From: Algibacter sp. L1A34
GTDB taxonomy: Bacteria; Bacteroidota; Bacteroidia; Flavobacteriales; Flavobacteriaceae
Direction: 5' to 3'
Assembly (NCBI RefSeq): GCF_009796805.1
Contig: NZ_CP047029.1
Coordinates: 4,168,001-4,232,000 of the forward strand
DNA length: 64,000 nucleotides
The notes beneath the pieces are model-generated. The model was not told where the DNA came from, made no database searches, and worked only from the letters and a program-made list of their open reading frames with translations. Shown here one piece after another: positions 17,868 to 26,456 of this stretch. The translations under genes were made by a program, and so were the position numbers. How positions within the stretch are numbered: position 1 is the first letter of the stretch; the number at the start of each line of letters is the position of its first letter.

Positions 17868-19622
17868 TTATTCTTGTATTATTGTTGATTCTTCCTTATT
17901 ACTATTTATGGGCAGATAAATACTAAACGTTGTTTTACCTGGCTCACTTTCTACTTCAATTTTACCTTTATGCTTTTCTATAATTCGTTTTGAAATATCT
18001 AAGCCTATCCCTGTACCTTCTCCAGTTGGTTTTGTGCTAAAAAATGGATCAAATATTTTATCAATTTCTTCTTGAGGAATACCTTTTCCACTATCTGTAA
18101 TTGAAACTACCACCCAACTATTTTCTGTATAAGTTTTAATAGCTAGCTTACCATTAAGATCCATAGCATAAATAGCATTATGAAGTATGTTGGTCCATAC
18201 TTGATTTAACTCATCATAATAGCAAAGAATTTTTGGTATTTCATCATATTTTTTAGAGACTTCAATTCCTTGCTTAATCTGGTTGTTATATAAGGTTAAA
18301 ACACTTTCAATTCCTTCTGTAATATCTGCCAAAACTTGTTCCTCGTAATTATTAATTCGTGATGAATTTTTGAGAGCAAATACTACTTTTGAAGCTCTAT
18401 CGGCTGCAAACTCTATATTTTCTGTACTTCTTTGCAGACCCGTAATTTTATATGCAACTTCTATAATTTCATTAGAATCTTTATTTTTTAAAAGATCCAT
18501 ATATTTTTCAATATTCTCTACAACCATCATATCTACAAAAGTATCTGCAAAAAAATATGCGTTTTCAATATTGTTATTTTCCAGCGTAACTGCTATTTTT
18601 TTCTTAAAGCTCCTTTCCTCTCTTGAGGTTAACCTGTGTCTATTTTTAAGAGAATCTTCCATGAGCGATAAAAATTCTAATTTTAATTTATCAGGTAATC
18701 GGTTAATAAATATAGGATACTCTTTTAACATAAAGTTTAGAGTGTTTTTAATATTCCCTATTGACGAACGAATAGCACCGAGCGGTGTATTTATTTCATG
18801 TGCAACACCTGCAATTAATTGCCCTAGTGCAGCCAATTTTTCCGAATTAACAAGTTTTTGCTGTGTTTGTTTTAGATCACCTAATGTTTCGGTTAATTCA
18901 TTTGTTCTTTGTTTTAGCGTCTCTTCCCGTTCATGTATTTGCGATAACATTTTATTATATTCATCAACTAAAATTCCAATTTCATCATTTCCTTGTTTTT
19001 GAACTCGTAAATTGTAATTACCCTCTTTAGAAATTTCTTTAGTAGCTTTAGTTAATTTTAAAATAGGTTCTGAAAGTACTTTTTGTAACCAGGTAGCAAG
19101 TATATAATTAATAATAAGCAGAGCGAGAAGTAATATTCCCATTTTCAATAAATAGTCACTTATTTTTATTGTTAACTCCTCTGTAGAGACTCTTAAATAA
19201 ATTTTACCAGCCAATTTATTATCGTAAAAAATAGGTCTAGAAACATTTAAATAATCATCCTCAAATTCACCCATTGAAATTGAGTTATCAGAGTTTGAAA
19301 CTATTTTTTTATCCTCATTCTTATAAAATTCTGCAAAAATTTCATTTTTATCATTATAAACAATTCCAATATCTACAGATGGTATATTTTGTAATTTTTC
19401 TAATGTTTCCACCGCACTATCCGACATATCAAAAGCCAAAGGAACAGCACAATAATCACCAATAAGTGTGGCATTAACTATGGTGTTATTTCTCATATCC
19501 TCCTTGTAATCGGCAATATTACTCAATGTTACGTAAGCAAAACCAACCAAAAGTGAAAACAATGATACGATTTGAATAATCATTATCATTTTAAATCTAA
19601 TTGAAAGGTTTTTAAATAACAT
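17868..19622 (-). CDS. Membrane sensor histidine kinase with extracytoplasmic sensor and HAMP
   Basis: 584 residues. Transmembrane segments at about 11-34 and 159-180 enclose a periplasmic sensor domain of the CHASE8-like kind. A HAMP domain (about 180-232) and coiled coil follow, then HisKA with H275 (AGVAHEINTPLGAIRSS) and an HATPase domain (NILHNAIYAM, DSGKGIP, GTGIGLDIS). It sits in the operon after two TonB receptors and a YfiR-like protein and directly before the receiver gene. By analogy with YfiR/YfiN-type systems its periplasmic domain could be controlled by the YfiR-like protein; that is inference. Confidence 0.87.
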   Translation of the reverse strand: MLFKNLSIRFKMIMIIQIVSLFSLLVGFAYVTLSNIADYKEDMRNNTIVNATLIGDYCAVPLAFDMSDSAVETLEKLQNIPSVDIGIVYNDKNEIFAEFYKNEDKKIVSNSDNSISMGEFEDDYLNVSRPIFYDNKLAGKIYLRVSTEELTIKISDYLLKMGILLLALLIINYILATWLQKVLSEPILKLTKATKEISKEGNYNLRVQKQGNDEIGILVDEYNKMLSQIHEREETLKQRTNELTETLGDLKQTQQKLVNSEKLAALGQLIAGVAHEINTPLGAIRSSIGNIKNTLNFMLKEYPIFINRLPDKLKLEFLSLMEDSLKNRHRLTSREERSFKKKIAVTLENNNIENAYFFADTFVDMMVVENIEKYMDLLKNKDSNEIIEVAYKITGLQRSTENIEFAADRASKVVFALKNSSRINNYEEQVLADITEGIESVLTLYNNQIKQGIEVSKKYDEIPKILCYYDELNQVWTNILHNAIYAMDLNGKLAIKTYTENSWVVVSITDSGKGIPQEEIDKIFDPFFSTKPTGEGTGIGLDISKRIIEKHKGKIEVESEPGKTTFSIYLPINSNKEESTIIQE

Positions 19623-19677
19623 AGGTGAAAAAATTATTTTAATATTTCTTTAATTTACTTCTATTTAACAAATTCTT

Positions 19678-20151
19678 TTAAATAAATGTAATTGTCACAA
19701 CATAGTTTATATCATCATAAAATGCAGGAATAGTACCTATCATTTTTGATGATGTTAATGATGTAATTTTAATTGTTGATAAACCAATATCTCCAACAAT
19801 AGGATAATTGTAAATTAAAGGATCTCCAAAAGTTAATTGAGTTTTATCTGAATTAAAAACCCAAGTTGTTTCAATAATAATTTCTTCTGATAAATCTGTT
19901 ACAACTAATGTACCGTCACTATCAAACTTAAAAGAATAGCTTTTCACTTCATCAGAATCCAGTACTGTAATATCTGATATTTCTATTCCTCCCAAATTGA
20001 TAGAAGGTTCAACAATTTTACTTTGAACCACCCATGATTTAGCTGTAAGCATTTCACTTTCGGATGAGAGTTTCGATGACTCTTCTTCGCTACAAGAAGT
20101 TAAACTTATTGAGGCACAAATAATAGTAATTAAAAAGTATTTAATTTTCAT
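19678..20151 (-). CDS. Small lipocalin-like lipoprotein
   Basis: A 157-residue protein with a lipoprotein signal peptide ending at ISLTSCSEEES (lipobox cysteine about residue 20). The remainder is beta-rich with a lipocalin-like ring (LTAKSWVVQSKIV, YSFKFDSDGTLVVTD, TTWVFNSDKTQLTFGD). No function is recognised. It is within the YfiR/TonB/kinase operon, 37 bases after the second receptor and 55 before the kinase, so it may be a periplasmic or outer-membrane accessory of the sensing system. Confidence 0.7.
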   Translation of the reverse strand: MKIKYFLITIICASISLTSCSEEESSKLSSESEMLTAKSWVVQSKIVEPSINLGGIEISDITVLDSDEVKSYSFKFDSDGTLVVTDLSEEIIIETTWVFNSDKTQLTFGDPLIYNYPIVGDIGLSTIKITSLTSSKMIGTIPAFYDDINYVVTITFI

Positions 20152-20188
20152 AATAGATTGGGGATTAAAGTTATTTTCATTTTTTTAT

Positions 20189-22510
20189 TTAATATTCCCA
20201 TTGAAAACCAACTAAAAAACTGGTTCCAATAGTATCTGCAAAACCATATTCACGATGTTTGCCTAGCATATTTTTAATAGATATATTTACTTCTGTTTTT
20301 TTCAAAATATTATAACTAACTTTTGCATTAATAATTGAATTAGCCTTAATTTTTGCTGTTTTTCTATGATAAATACCTGTATAATCCGAAATAACATTAT
20401 CAATAGGCATTGCTTCAAATACTTGTTTTGAATACACATAACCGTTTATATTTAGGTTCAACTTGTTATTTGGTTTGTAATTCAATAAAAACCCACCATA
20501 CAATGATGGTGTAAGCTCATCGCTCAATAAAGTCATATTAAGGTTAGAATATGCAGTAGTACTTAAAATATTAGTTTCTGGATTAAGTGAAAGTTTAGTA
20601 TCGGTTGTGTTAATTTCAAACTCAGTATTATCATTTAAAAATGTTTTTTGCAATGTGCCATATAGCTTACAATCTAATTTGGAATTAGGGCTATAATTTA
20701 GCATAAAACTCGCACCAAGTTGAGAGGATCCGTAATCATAATTTTCAAAACTCATAAGTGCAGACCCAGAAACAGAAAGAACTGTCTCTACTTCATTTTC
20801 ATTATTTAACTGAACTTCTGAATTTATTTCACGATACTCAATAGATGCCAAAAGATTGTCTGATTTCTGGAAAAACACCTCTATATCTATATTTAATTTA
20901 GAACTTAATTTACTTCTCCAACTTAATTCCAAACTAGAATTAGTTGGGTATTTTTGATCTCTATCGGCTTTAATATACTGTTCTACTGGAACATATACTG
21001 GATTAACATTTGTTTCTGTTTCCAGTCCGTAATAAAAATTCATCTTTGTATTTATAAATGTATCATAAAAAGAAGGAGAACGGTTTGCGCGAGAAATCAC
21101 AGCTCGTAACAAATTGTTTTTATTTAAACGATAAGTACTAGCAAGTTCAAAATTCACAAAATGGTGTTTATTGATATTAAATTTATCAACACGAAACCCG
21201 GCAATCATCCTTAATTTAGATGATAGCTTCCAATCGGCAAGCATAGAACCGGAATAACTAATAAACTTTCTAGGCTCGTCTTTAATTTCATAATTAAGTT
21301 TTGAAAGATCAAATACCTCATCATACGTAACTGGACTATTATAACTACTTCTTTTATAACTCAAGCCTGGCCTTAAACTTAAGTTTTTATATCTGAATAA
21401 ATATTCCAAATTCGCATCTAAATTATCAAATTCGAAAGTATTAAAGGAATTTCCTAGAACCTCCCCTTGAGAGATATTCCATTGCCCGTAAAAATTATTA
21501 ATTTTAAAATTATTATCGATATAGAAACTTTGAGATTCGTATTGTGATAGTGGTGTTGCAAAATTTAGAAATCCAATTTTCTGGCTTTCAGATTTTTGCC
21601 CACCAAATGAAAGATTAACGTTTGTGTTTTCATTAAATTCGTGTGAAAAGAAAAGATTAGCTGCTCTTTTTTGTAAACTTTGCTCGGTATTATATTCACT
21701 AGATACAGCTTCGCTAAAATCCTGATAAGTCCAAATTTCATGTGTATTTGGATCTTTTTCAATTTCCATCATCATGTGCATGTCTTCTAATTGAGTATAT
21801 TCCTCATCCCACCAATTATAATACATATTATCAAACCTGTCTCTTACAGTAAAATTACCTGTTAATGTTAAGCTTGTTTGATTGTTCCAGTTATAACCAA
21901 TATTTGCATTAGCAATTTTAGTGTTGGCATTTCCAATTTTACCAGAAGCAAAAATATTCAATCCTTTTACTTTTGAATGAGAGGTTATTATATTAATAAC
22001 TCCAGTAGCCGCATTGGGTCCATATAAGGCTGAAGCAGGACCTCTTACAATTTCAATTCGCTCAATATCATTAATATCTATTGGCAACGTTTCCCATAGT
22101 GTACCTCCAGAATAATAATCGTAAACAATTCTATTATCAATCATTACAAGTATGGTAGTATTGTATGGTAGAGAAACATATGCATTTTTTGTAATATCAT
22201 CAAAACCACGAATTTGTACATCAAAATTCCCCGGAGTTATTTCTCTTACAATTAGCCCCTGAGATAAACGTAAGGCTTCCATAATACTTGTAGCCCCGGC
22301 GTTATCGATATCTTCTCTACTAATAATTGTAACAGATAAAGGGGTTTCAAAAAGATCTTCAGGTTGTTTAGATGCCGTAATTACAACATCAATATTTAAA
22401 ATTTCATCTAAAGACATGTTTTCATAAACACTTGTATCCTGAGCGAATAAGTGGCCACTAAGCAAAACAAGCAGTAGGTTTAAAATGAATATGCTTAGCC
22501 TATTTTTCAT
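20189..22510 (-). CDS. TonB-dependent outer-membrane receptor (second tandem copy)
   Basis: 773 residues with a signal peptide (to about residue 23), a short N-terminal stretch MSLDEILNIDVVITASKQPEDLFETP, a plug domain (RGFDDITKNAYVSLPYNTTI, IERIEIVRGPASALYG, GVINIITS) and a 22-strand-type beta-barrel ending in an aromatic-rich strand (LVGFQWEY). It is homologous to the gene directly upstream and differs from SusC proteins in lacking a carboxypeptidase-like N-terminal domain and a SusD partner. The ligand is unknown. Its place in an operon with YfiR and kinases suggests coupling of uptake or ligand binding to signalling. Confidence 0.87.
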   Translation of the reverse strand: MKNRLSIFILNLLLVLLSGHLFAQDTSVYENMSLDEILNIDVVITASKQPEDLFETPLSVTIISREDIDNAGATSIMEALRLSQGLIVREITPGNFDVQIRGFDDITKNAYVSLPYNTTILVMIDNRIVYDYYSGGTLWETLPIDINDIERIEIVRGPASALYGPNAATGVINIITSHSKVKGLNIFASGKIGNANTKIANANIGYNWNNQTSLTLTGNFTVRDRFDNMYYNWWDEEYTQLEDMHMMMEIEKDPNTHEIWTYQDFSEAVSSEYNTEQSLQKRAANLFFSHEFNENTNVNLSFGGQKSESQKIGFLNFATPLSQYESQSFYIDNNFKINNFYGQWNISQGEVLGNSFNTFEFDNLDANLEYLFRYKNLSLRPGLSYKRSSYNSPVTYDEVFDLSKLNYEIKDEPRKFISYSGSMLADWKLSSKLRMIAGFRVDKFNINKHHFVNFELASTYRLNKNNLLRAVISRANRSPSFYDTFINTKMNFYYGLETETNVNPVYVPVEQYIKADRDQKYPTNSSLELSWRSKLSSKLNIDIEVFFQKSDNLLASIEYREINSEVQLNNENEVETVLSVSGSALMSFENYDYGSSQLGASFMLNYSPNSKLDCKLYGTLQKTFLNDNTEFEINTTDTKLSLNPETNILSTTAYSNLNMTLLSDELTPSLYGGFLLNYKPNNKLNLNINGYVYSKQVFEAMPIDNVISDYTGIYHRKTAKIKANSIINAKVSYNILKKTEVNISIKNMLGKHREYGFADTIGTSFLVGFQWEY

Positions 22511-22531
22511 TAAATTTTAAATAACTATATG

Positions 22532-24862
22532 TTATAATTCCCATTTTAAGCCAATTAGCAATTGTCTCTGTATCTGATCAGTAAAACCATACTCAAGATG
22601 ATTTCCTAAAATATTTTTTATTGTTAAATCTAATGATGTGTTTTTATTTAATTTAAAAGATGCTTTTGTGTTTAAAATTATATTTGTTTTAATGTCTATT
22701 TCTATCAAAGCTTCATCAATACTGGCTTCGTCTATTATTTTGTAATAATTATAGTTTGTGAATTTCTGATTAGTATATACATAAGCATCTGTACTAAAAT
22801 TCCATTTTTTATTTGGCTTATAATTCAACAAAAAGCCTCCAAAAAATGAGGGTGTTGTCTCGTTAGTCCATTGCACAGGATTAGTTAATGTGCTAATTTT
22901 AGTATTAAGCACATTATCTGAAGTAATATCATCAAAGCTAATATTAGTAGTTTCAATACTAACATCTTTTTTTCCTGAAACACTAGTGTTTTGGTAAGTT
23001 CCATATATTTTAGCTCCAAACTTATCAGAAAAACTATAATCTAAAGTAAACCCAGCACCAAACTGGTTTGCTTTTAAATCGTAATTTTCAAATAAAGCAT
23101 CCCCATTTGCACTTGCAGAAATTACAGACTGTGGTTCCCCAAAGGCATTTAATTGCTGCCCTATATTAGTACTACGATAAATATTAGCATTCACAAAATT
23201 ATTTACTTTTGAGTAAAACAATTCAACATCTAATTTCAAATTTGAATTTATTTTAGTTCTCCAACCAATTTCATGATTTATAATAGTTGGGTACTTCAAA
23301 TCTTCTTGACCTCTTATATCTAAGCTTATAGGAACAGTTAAAGTAGTGCCTGAAACACCTGTGGGCTGCTCGTATATTACAAAAATGTTACTATTTAAAT
23401 AGGAATCGAAAAAGAAAGGCGATTTGCTTGCTTTTGAATACACGCCTCGAATTAAATTGTTTTTATTTATACGATAAGTTAAAGCAGCTTCATAATTAGT
23501 AAAACTATTTTTATTAAACTCAAATTTATCATGACGAATAGCTCCTATTAATCTAAGCTTTGAAGTCGGTTTCCATTCTGTTAACAAAAAGGCAGAATAA
23601 GAAGAAGTAACTCTAGCTTCATCCTTATATTTATAATTAAGTGTGTTAAAACTGAATGGTTCACTATATGTAAGCGGGCTATTATATGATAAGTATTTAT
23701 AACTAATTCCTGGACGAATACTAAAAGATTTAAACTGTTTAAAATATTCTAGATTACCTTCTATATTGGTGAACTTATAAGAGTTGAATTTGTAGTTGTT
23801 ATTATCATGCCCTGAATTAATATTGAATTGTCCACTTAAATTATTATGATTTATTCTTGCATTTACATAATAGCTTTCCGATTCTGTTTGAGACAATGGT
23901 GTTGATAGATTTAGTCCTCCCGTTTTTTGGCTTTGAGATTTTTGAACTCCCACAGCAATGTCTATATTTGATTGTTCTGTGAAATTATGTGATAAAAAGA
24001 TATTTGCACCTAATTTTCTTAAACTCAAGTCTGTATCATAATCGGCACCAAGAGCATTTTTATATTCATTATACGTCCAAACCTCGTTACTATTTTCACC
24101 TTTCATTGGTGAAACAAACATAGTAAGATCCTCTATTTCCGTATATCCTTTTTTATTAAAATCATAGTATGTATCATCAAAACGATATCGCTCTGTAAAG
24201 TTACCAGAAAATGAAAGTTTTGTTTTATCATCCCAATTATAACCAATATTTATACTAGTATTTCTAGCTTCATTAGTACCAATACTAGATCTAACAGATA
24301 CATTTTTTCCTTTTTTATTTGCATGCGATGTAATAATATTAATGACTCCTGTAACGGCATTTGCTCCATATAGTGCGGAAGCCGAACCTCTAACAACTTC
24401 AATTCTTTCAACATCATTTAAATCAACAGGCAAAGTTTCCCAAAATGTTCCACCACTAAAATAACTATATACAACTCGATTATCAATCATAACAAGTATA
24501 GTAGTATTATAAGGAAGCGTTACATATACATTTTTTGTAATATCATCATACCCTCTAATATGAATATCATAATTACCTGGTGTCATTTCTCTAACAATTA
24601 ACCCCTGTGATAAACGTAGTGCCTCTGGAATACTAGTAACGCCTGAGTTTTCTATTTCTTCCTTACTAATAATTGTAGTAGATAAAGGCGTTTCGAATAG
24701 ATCTTCTGGTTTTTTAGATGCTGTAACAACCACATCAATATCCAATAATTCCTCTAAGGTCATTTCACTATAAATTTTATCCGTCTGCTGCGCATAAACC
24801 TCTACACATAAAGTAGCATTTAGTAACCAAATAAAAACGAATATTTTTCTTTTTATATTCAT
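22532..24862 (-). CDS. TonB-dependent outer-membrane receptor (first tandem copy)
   Basis: 776 residues with a signal peptide ending near VYAQQ, the segment MTLEELLDIDVVVTASKKPEDLF, and a plug with RGYDDITKNVYVTLPYNTTI, VERIEVVRGSASALYG and VINIITSH. The barrel ends in LLIGLKWEL. It is a clear paralogue of the following receptor, near-identical over the plug, while the barrel loops differ, as expected after tandem duplication with divergent ligand choice. It starts 6 bases after the YfiR-like gene. Confidence 0.87.
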   Translation of the reverse strand: MNIKRKIFVFIWLLNATLCVEVYAQQTDKIYSEMTLEELLDIDVVVTASKKPEDLFETPLSTTIISKEEIENSGVTSIPEALRLSQGLIVREMTPGNYDIHIRGYDDITKNVYVTLPYNTTILVMIDNRVVYSYFSGGTFWETLPVDLNDVERIEVVRGSASALYGANAVTGVINIITSHANKKGKNVSVRSSIGTNEARNTSINIGYNWDDKTKLSFSGNFTERYRFDDTYYDFNKKGYTEIEDLTMFVSPMKGENSNEVWTYNEYKNALGADYDTDLSLRKLGANIFLSHNFTEQSNIDIAVGVQKSQSQKTGGLNLSTPLSQTESESYYVNARINHNNLSGQFNINSGHDNNNYKFNSYKFTNIEGNLEYFKQFKSFSIRPGISYKYLSYNSPLTYSEPFSFNTLNYKYKDEARVTSSYSAFLLTEWKPTSKLRLIGAIRHDKFEFNKNSFTNYEAALTYRINKNNLIRGVYSKASKSPFFFDSYLNSNIFVIYEQPTGVSGTTLTVPISLDIRGQEDLKYPTIINHEIGWRTKINSNLKLDVELFYSKVNNFVNANIYRSTNIGQQLNAFGEPQSVISASANGDALFENYDLKANQFGAGFTLDYSFSDKFGAKIYGTYQNTSVSGKKDVSIETTNISFDDITSDNVLNTKISTLTNPVQWTNETTPSFFGGFLLNYKPNKKWNFSTDAYVYTNQKFTNYNYYKIIDEASIDEALIEIDIKTNIILNTKASFKLNKNTSLDLTIKNILGNHLEYGFTDQIQRQLLIGLKWEL

Positions 24863-24868
24863 AACCAG

Positions 24869-25408
24869 TTAATTAAAAATTTTTGCTATCCTTAAAATAT
24901 CAGAGGAGAATGACTGCCCCTCTTTATCTAAAGAAGTTAAATTAACCAATATTTTTGGCTTATTATTCTGTATTCCAAATCCGAGTGAAATTTTACCTTG
25001 CTCAACATATTGAGATATACCAGTTACCGATAACACCCTATTGTTCTTGCATATTTCTGAATAATCTTGAATTCCAGGCATAAAATAAACAACACTATAA
25101 TTCGAAATATTTTGTTCTAATTCATTTTCACGAATAGCCTTAACCATCATTGAATTACCTAGCCCTGTAATAAATTCATCCTTATTTAATTCTGAATTAT
25201 CATCAAATACAACTAGTATTTTAATTTTTATATTTTGTGGAATTTGTGAATCGTATTTTAACACTTTAGTTAAGAGTGCTGCTTGTATTCTTTCGGGCAC
25301 AGGTATATTTTGTGAAAAAACTGAATTACCCCAACAGAGAAATATGAAAACAAAAAACAGCCCCTTAGCCAAGAAGATTTTATTTTTGGGGTAATTTAAG
25401 TTAATCAT
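24869..25408 (-). CDS. YfiR/DUF4154 family periplasmic protein
   Basis: A 179-residue protein with a signal peptide (cleavage near SVFSQN). The mature part has the YfiR/DUF4154 pattern: IQAALLTKVLKYDSQIP at the start, a Rossmann-like middle (KILVVFDD, YSVVYFMPG, RVLSVTGISQYVEQGKISLGFG) and the closing KPKILVNLTSLDKEGQSFSSDILRIAKI. In Pseudomonas YfiR represses a membrane diguanylate cyclase from the periplasm. Here no cyclase is present; the operon instead carries a membrane histidine kinase, so YfiR may control that kinase. It is the first gene of the operon. Confidence 0.82.
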   Translation of the reverse strand: MINLNYPKNKIFLAKGLFFVFIFLCWGNSVFSQNIPVPERIQAALLTKVLKYDSQIPQNIKIKILVVFDDNSELNKDEFITGLGNSMMVKAIRENELEQNISNYSVVYFMPGIQDYSEICKNNRVLSVTGISQYVEQGKISLGFGIQNNKPKILVNLTSLDKEGQSFSSDILRIAKIFN

Positions 25409-26456
25409 TTAGTAGGTTTCAATTTAACTTTAAATCAATATTTCTGCGAAATTAGTTGATTTATTTTCAATGTTTTATGACTTTTATCAAGTTATAAAAT
25501 TTATTCATTTACATAACAGTCAAAGGCTAAAGTGATGGATTGATAGTAATAAAAAAATATTTGGCTCTTTTTAACTAAACTATCCATTAAACCCCATCAA
25601 ACAGAATAACTATTTAATTCACCAATTAGTGAGGCTTTGCTAACTATTATAGAAATATTTTATTCAACCTGAATTAATGGCAGAAAAGGATGCGAAAAGA
25701 GTGCGAGTACAACGCTTTTATTTGATATCATTTGGGACTATATTTTATTTAGCATTCACTTAAATTACATCTAAAATATAAGACATAAAGTAAATAAACC
25801 ATAGGTTAATATTGCTAAAATAAACATTTTATCCGATATAAAAGCTTTTTATCGGTGTTTTGATGTAATTATTTTATTATCTCAGCTATCAGATTGAAAG
25901 ATTGTGATTTTGAATCGGCATTAGAATTAATTTTGTTGATTACTCAATAATATATCCATTATAAATTAAAAGCATACACCTTACTTTGTTAAACTTGTAA
26001 CTTCCTTCTTAAAGTAAATAATGTGGTTTGGTAGAATTTTAATAATTGGGAGTATTCTAAAAATCTTATCTTTTTTTATAATTAAATACAATTGTATCTA
26101 ATTATAAAAAATAAAAGCATCCTCAACTCTTATTAGCACTTCGTGAAACGCAAAAAACCTTGTAAATTAAATTTACAAGGTTTTTATTAAGTCGGGGTGG
26201 CAGGATTAATTAGAATCTCTTAACCACCCATATCCATTACTGTTATTATCATTTATCAATTAATGTACACCGAATTGCACACTAAAATTAAAAGAACTAT
26301 TTAAAAATGAAATTGATTTGTTTTTTATGTTATTAAGATACAAATTATATCAATATTTATTGGCTTTATTATTTATTAATAACTCAAAATTCAATTTATA
26401 AGATCTATTAGCTATACAACACATATAATTAAATTTAAGATGTAATTTTTTTTGAA
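25409..26456. other. Long gene-poor AT-rich region
   Basis: About 1 kb without a supported gene, between the YfiR-like gene and the first GH20 gene. It contains the tRNA 3'-end remnant and hairpin at 26153-26207, annotated separately. A 28-codon open frame from about 25678 is too short to call. The region marks the boundary between the TonB/kinase operon and the amino-sugar locus and could be a decayed mobile-element junction. Confidence 0.5.
26153..26207 (-). repeat. Truncated tRNA 3' end (Pro-like) with its terminator
   Basis: On the minus strand AATCCTGCCACCCCGAC (26207-26191) reads as the 3' half of a T arm plus the acceptor 3' strand of a tRNA, similar to bacterial tRNA-Pro ends. It is followed by a hairpin, CCTTGTAAATT with AATTTACAAGG (26158-26180), and a T run. 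The 5' side of the T stem and everything before it is missing, so there is no intact tRNA gene. A tRNA 3' end with its terminator but no tRNA body is typical of an attachment-site copy left by an integrative element. The tRNA identity is from memory and moderately uncertain. Confidence 0.5.

Noticed and set aside
18370-19002. A 210-codon plus-strand frame inside the membrane kinase gene
   Set aside because: Antisense to the HAMP/HisKA region; length is explained by codon bias of the real gene.
25678-25764. A remnant of an integrase C-terminus (a 28-codon open frame)
   Set aside because: Too short and without diagnostic residues; the attachment-scar idea rests only on the tRNA end.
26191-26229. 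An intact tRNA gene
   Set aside because: Only the 3' end is present; the 5' T-stem strand, anticodon arm, D arm and 5' acceptor strand are missing.
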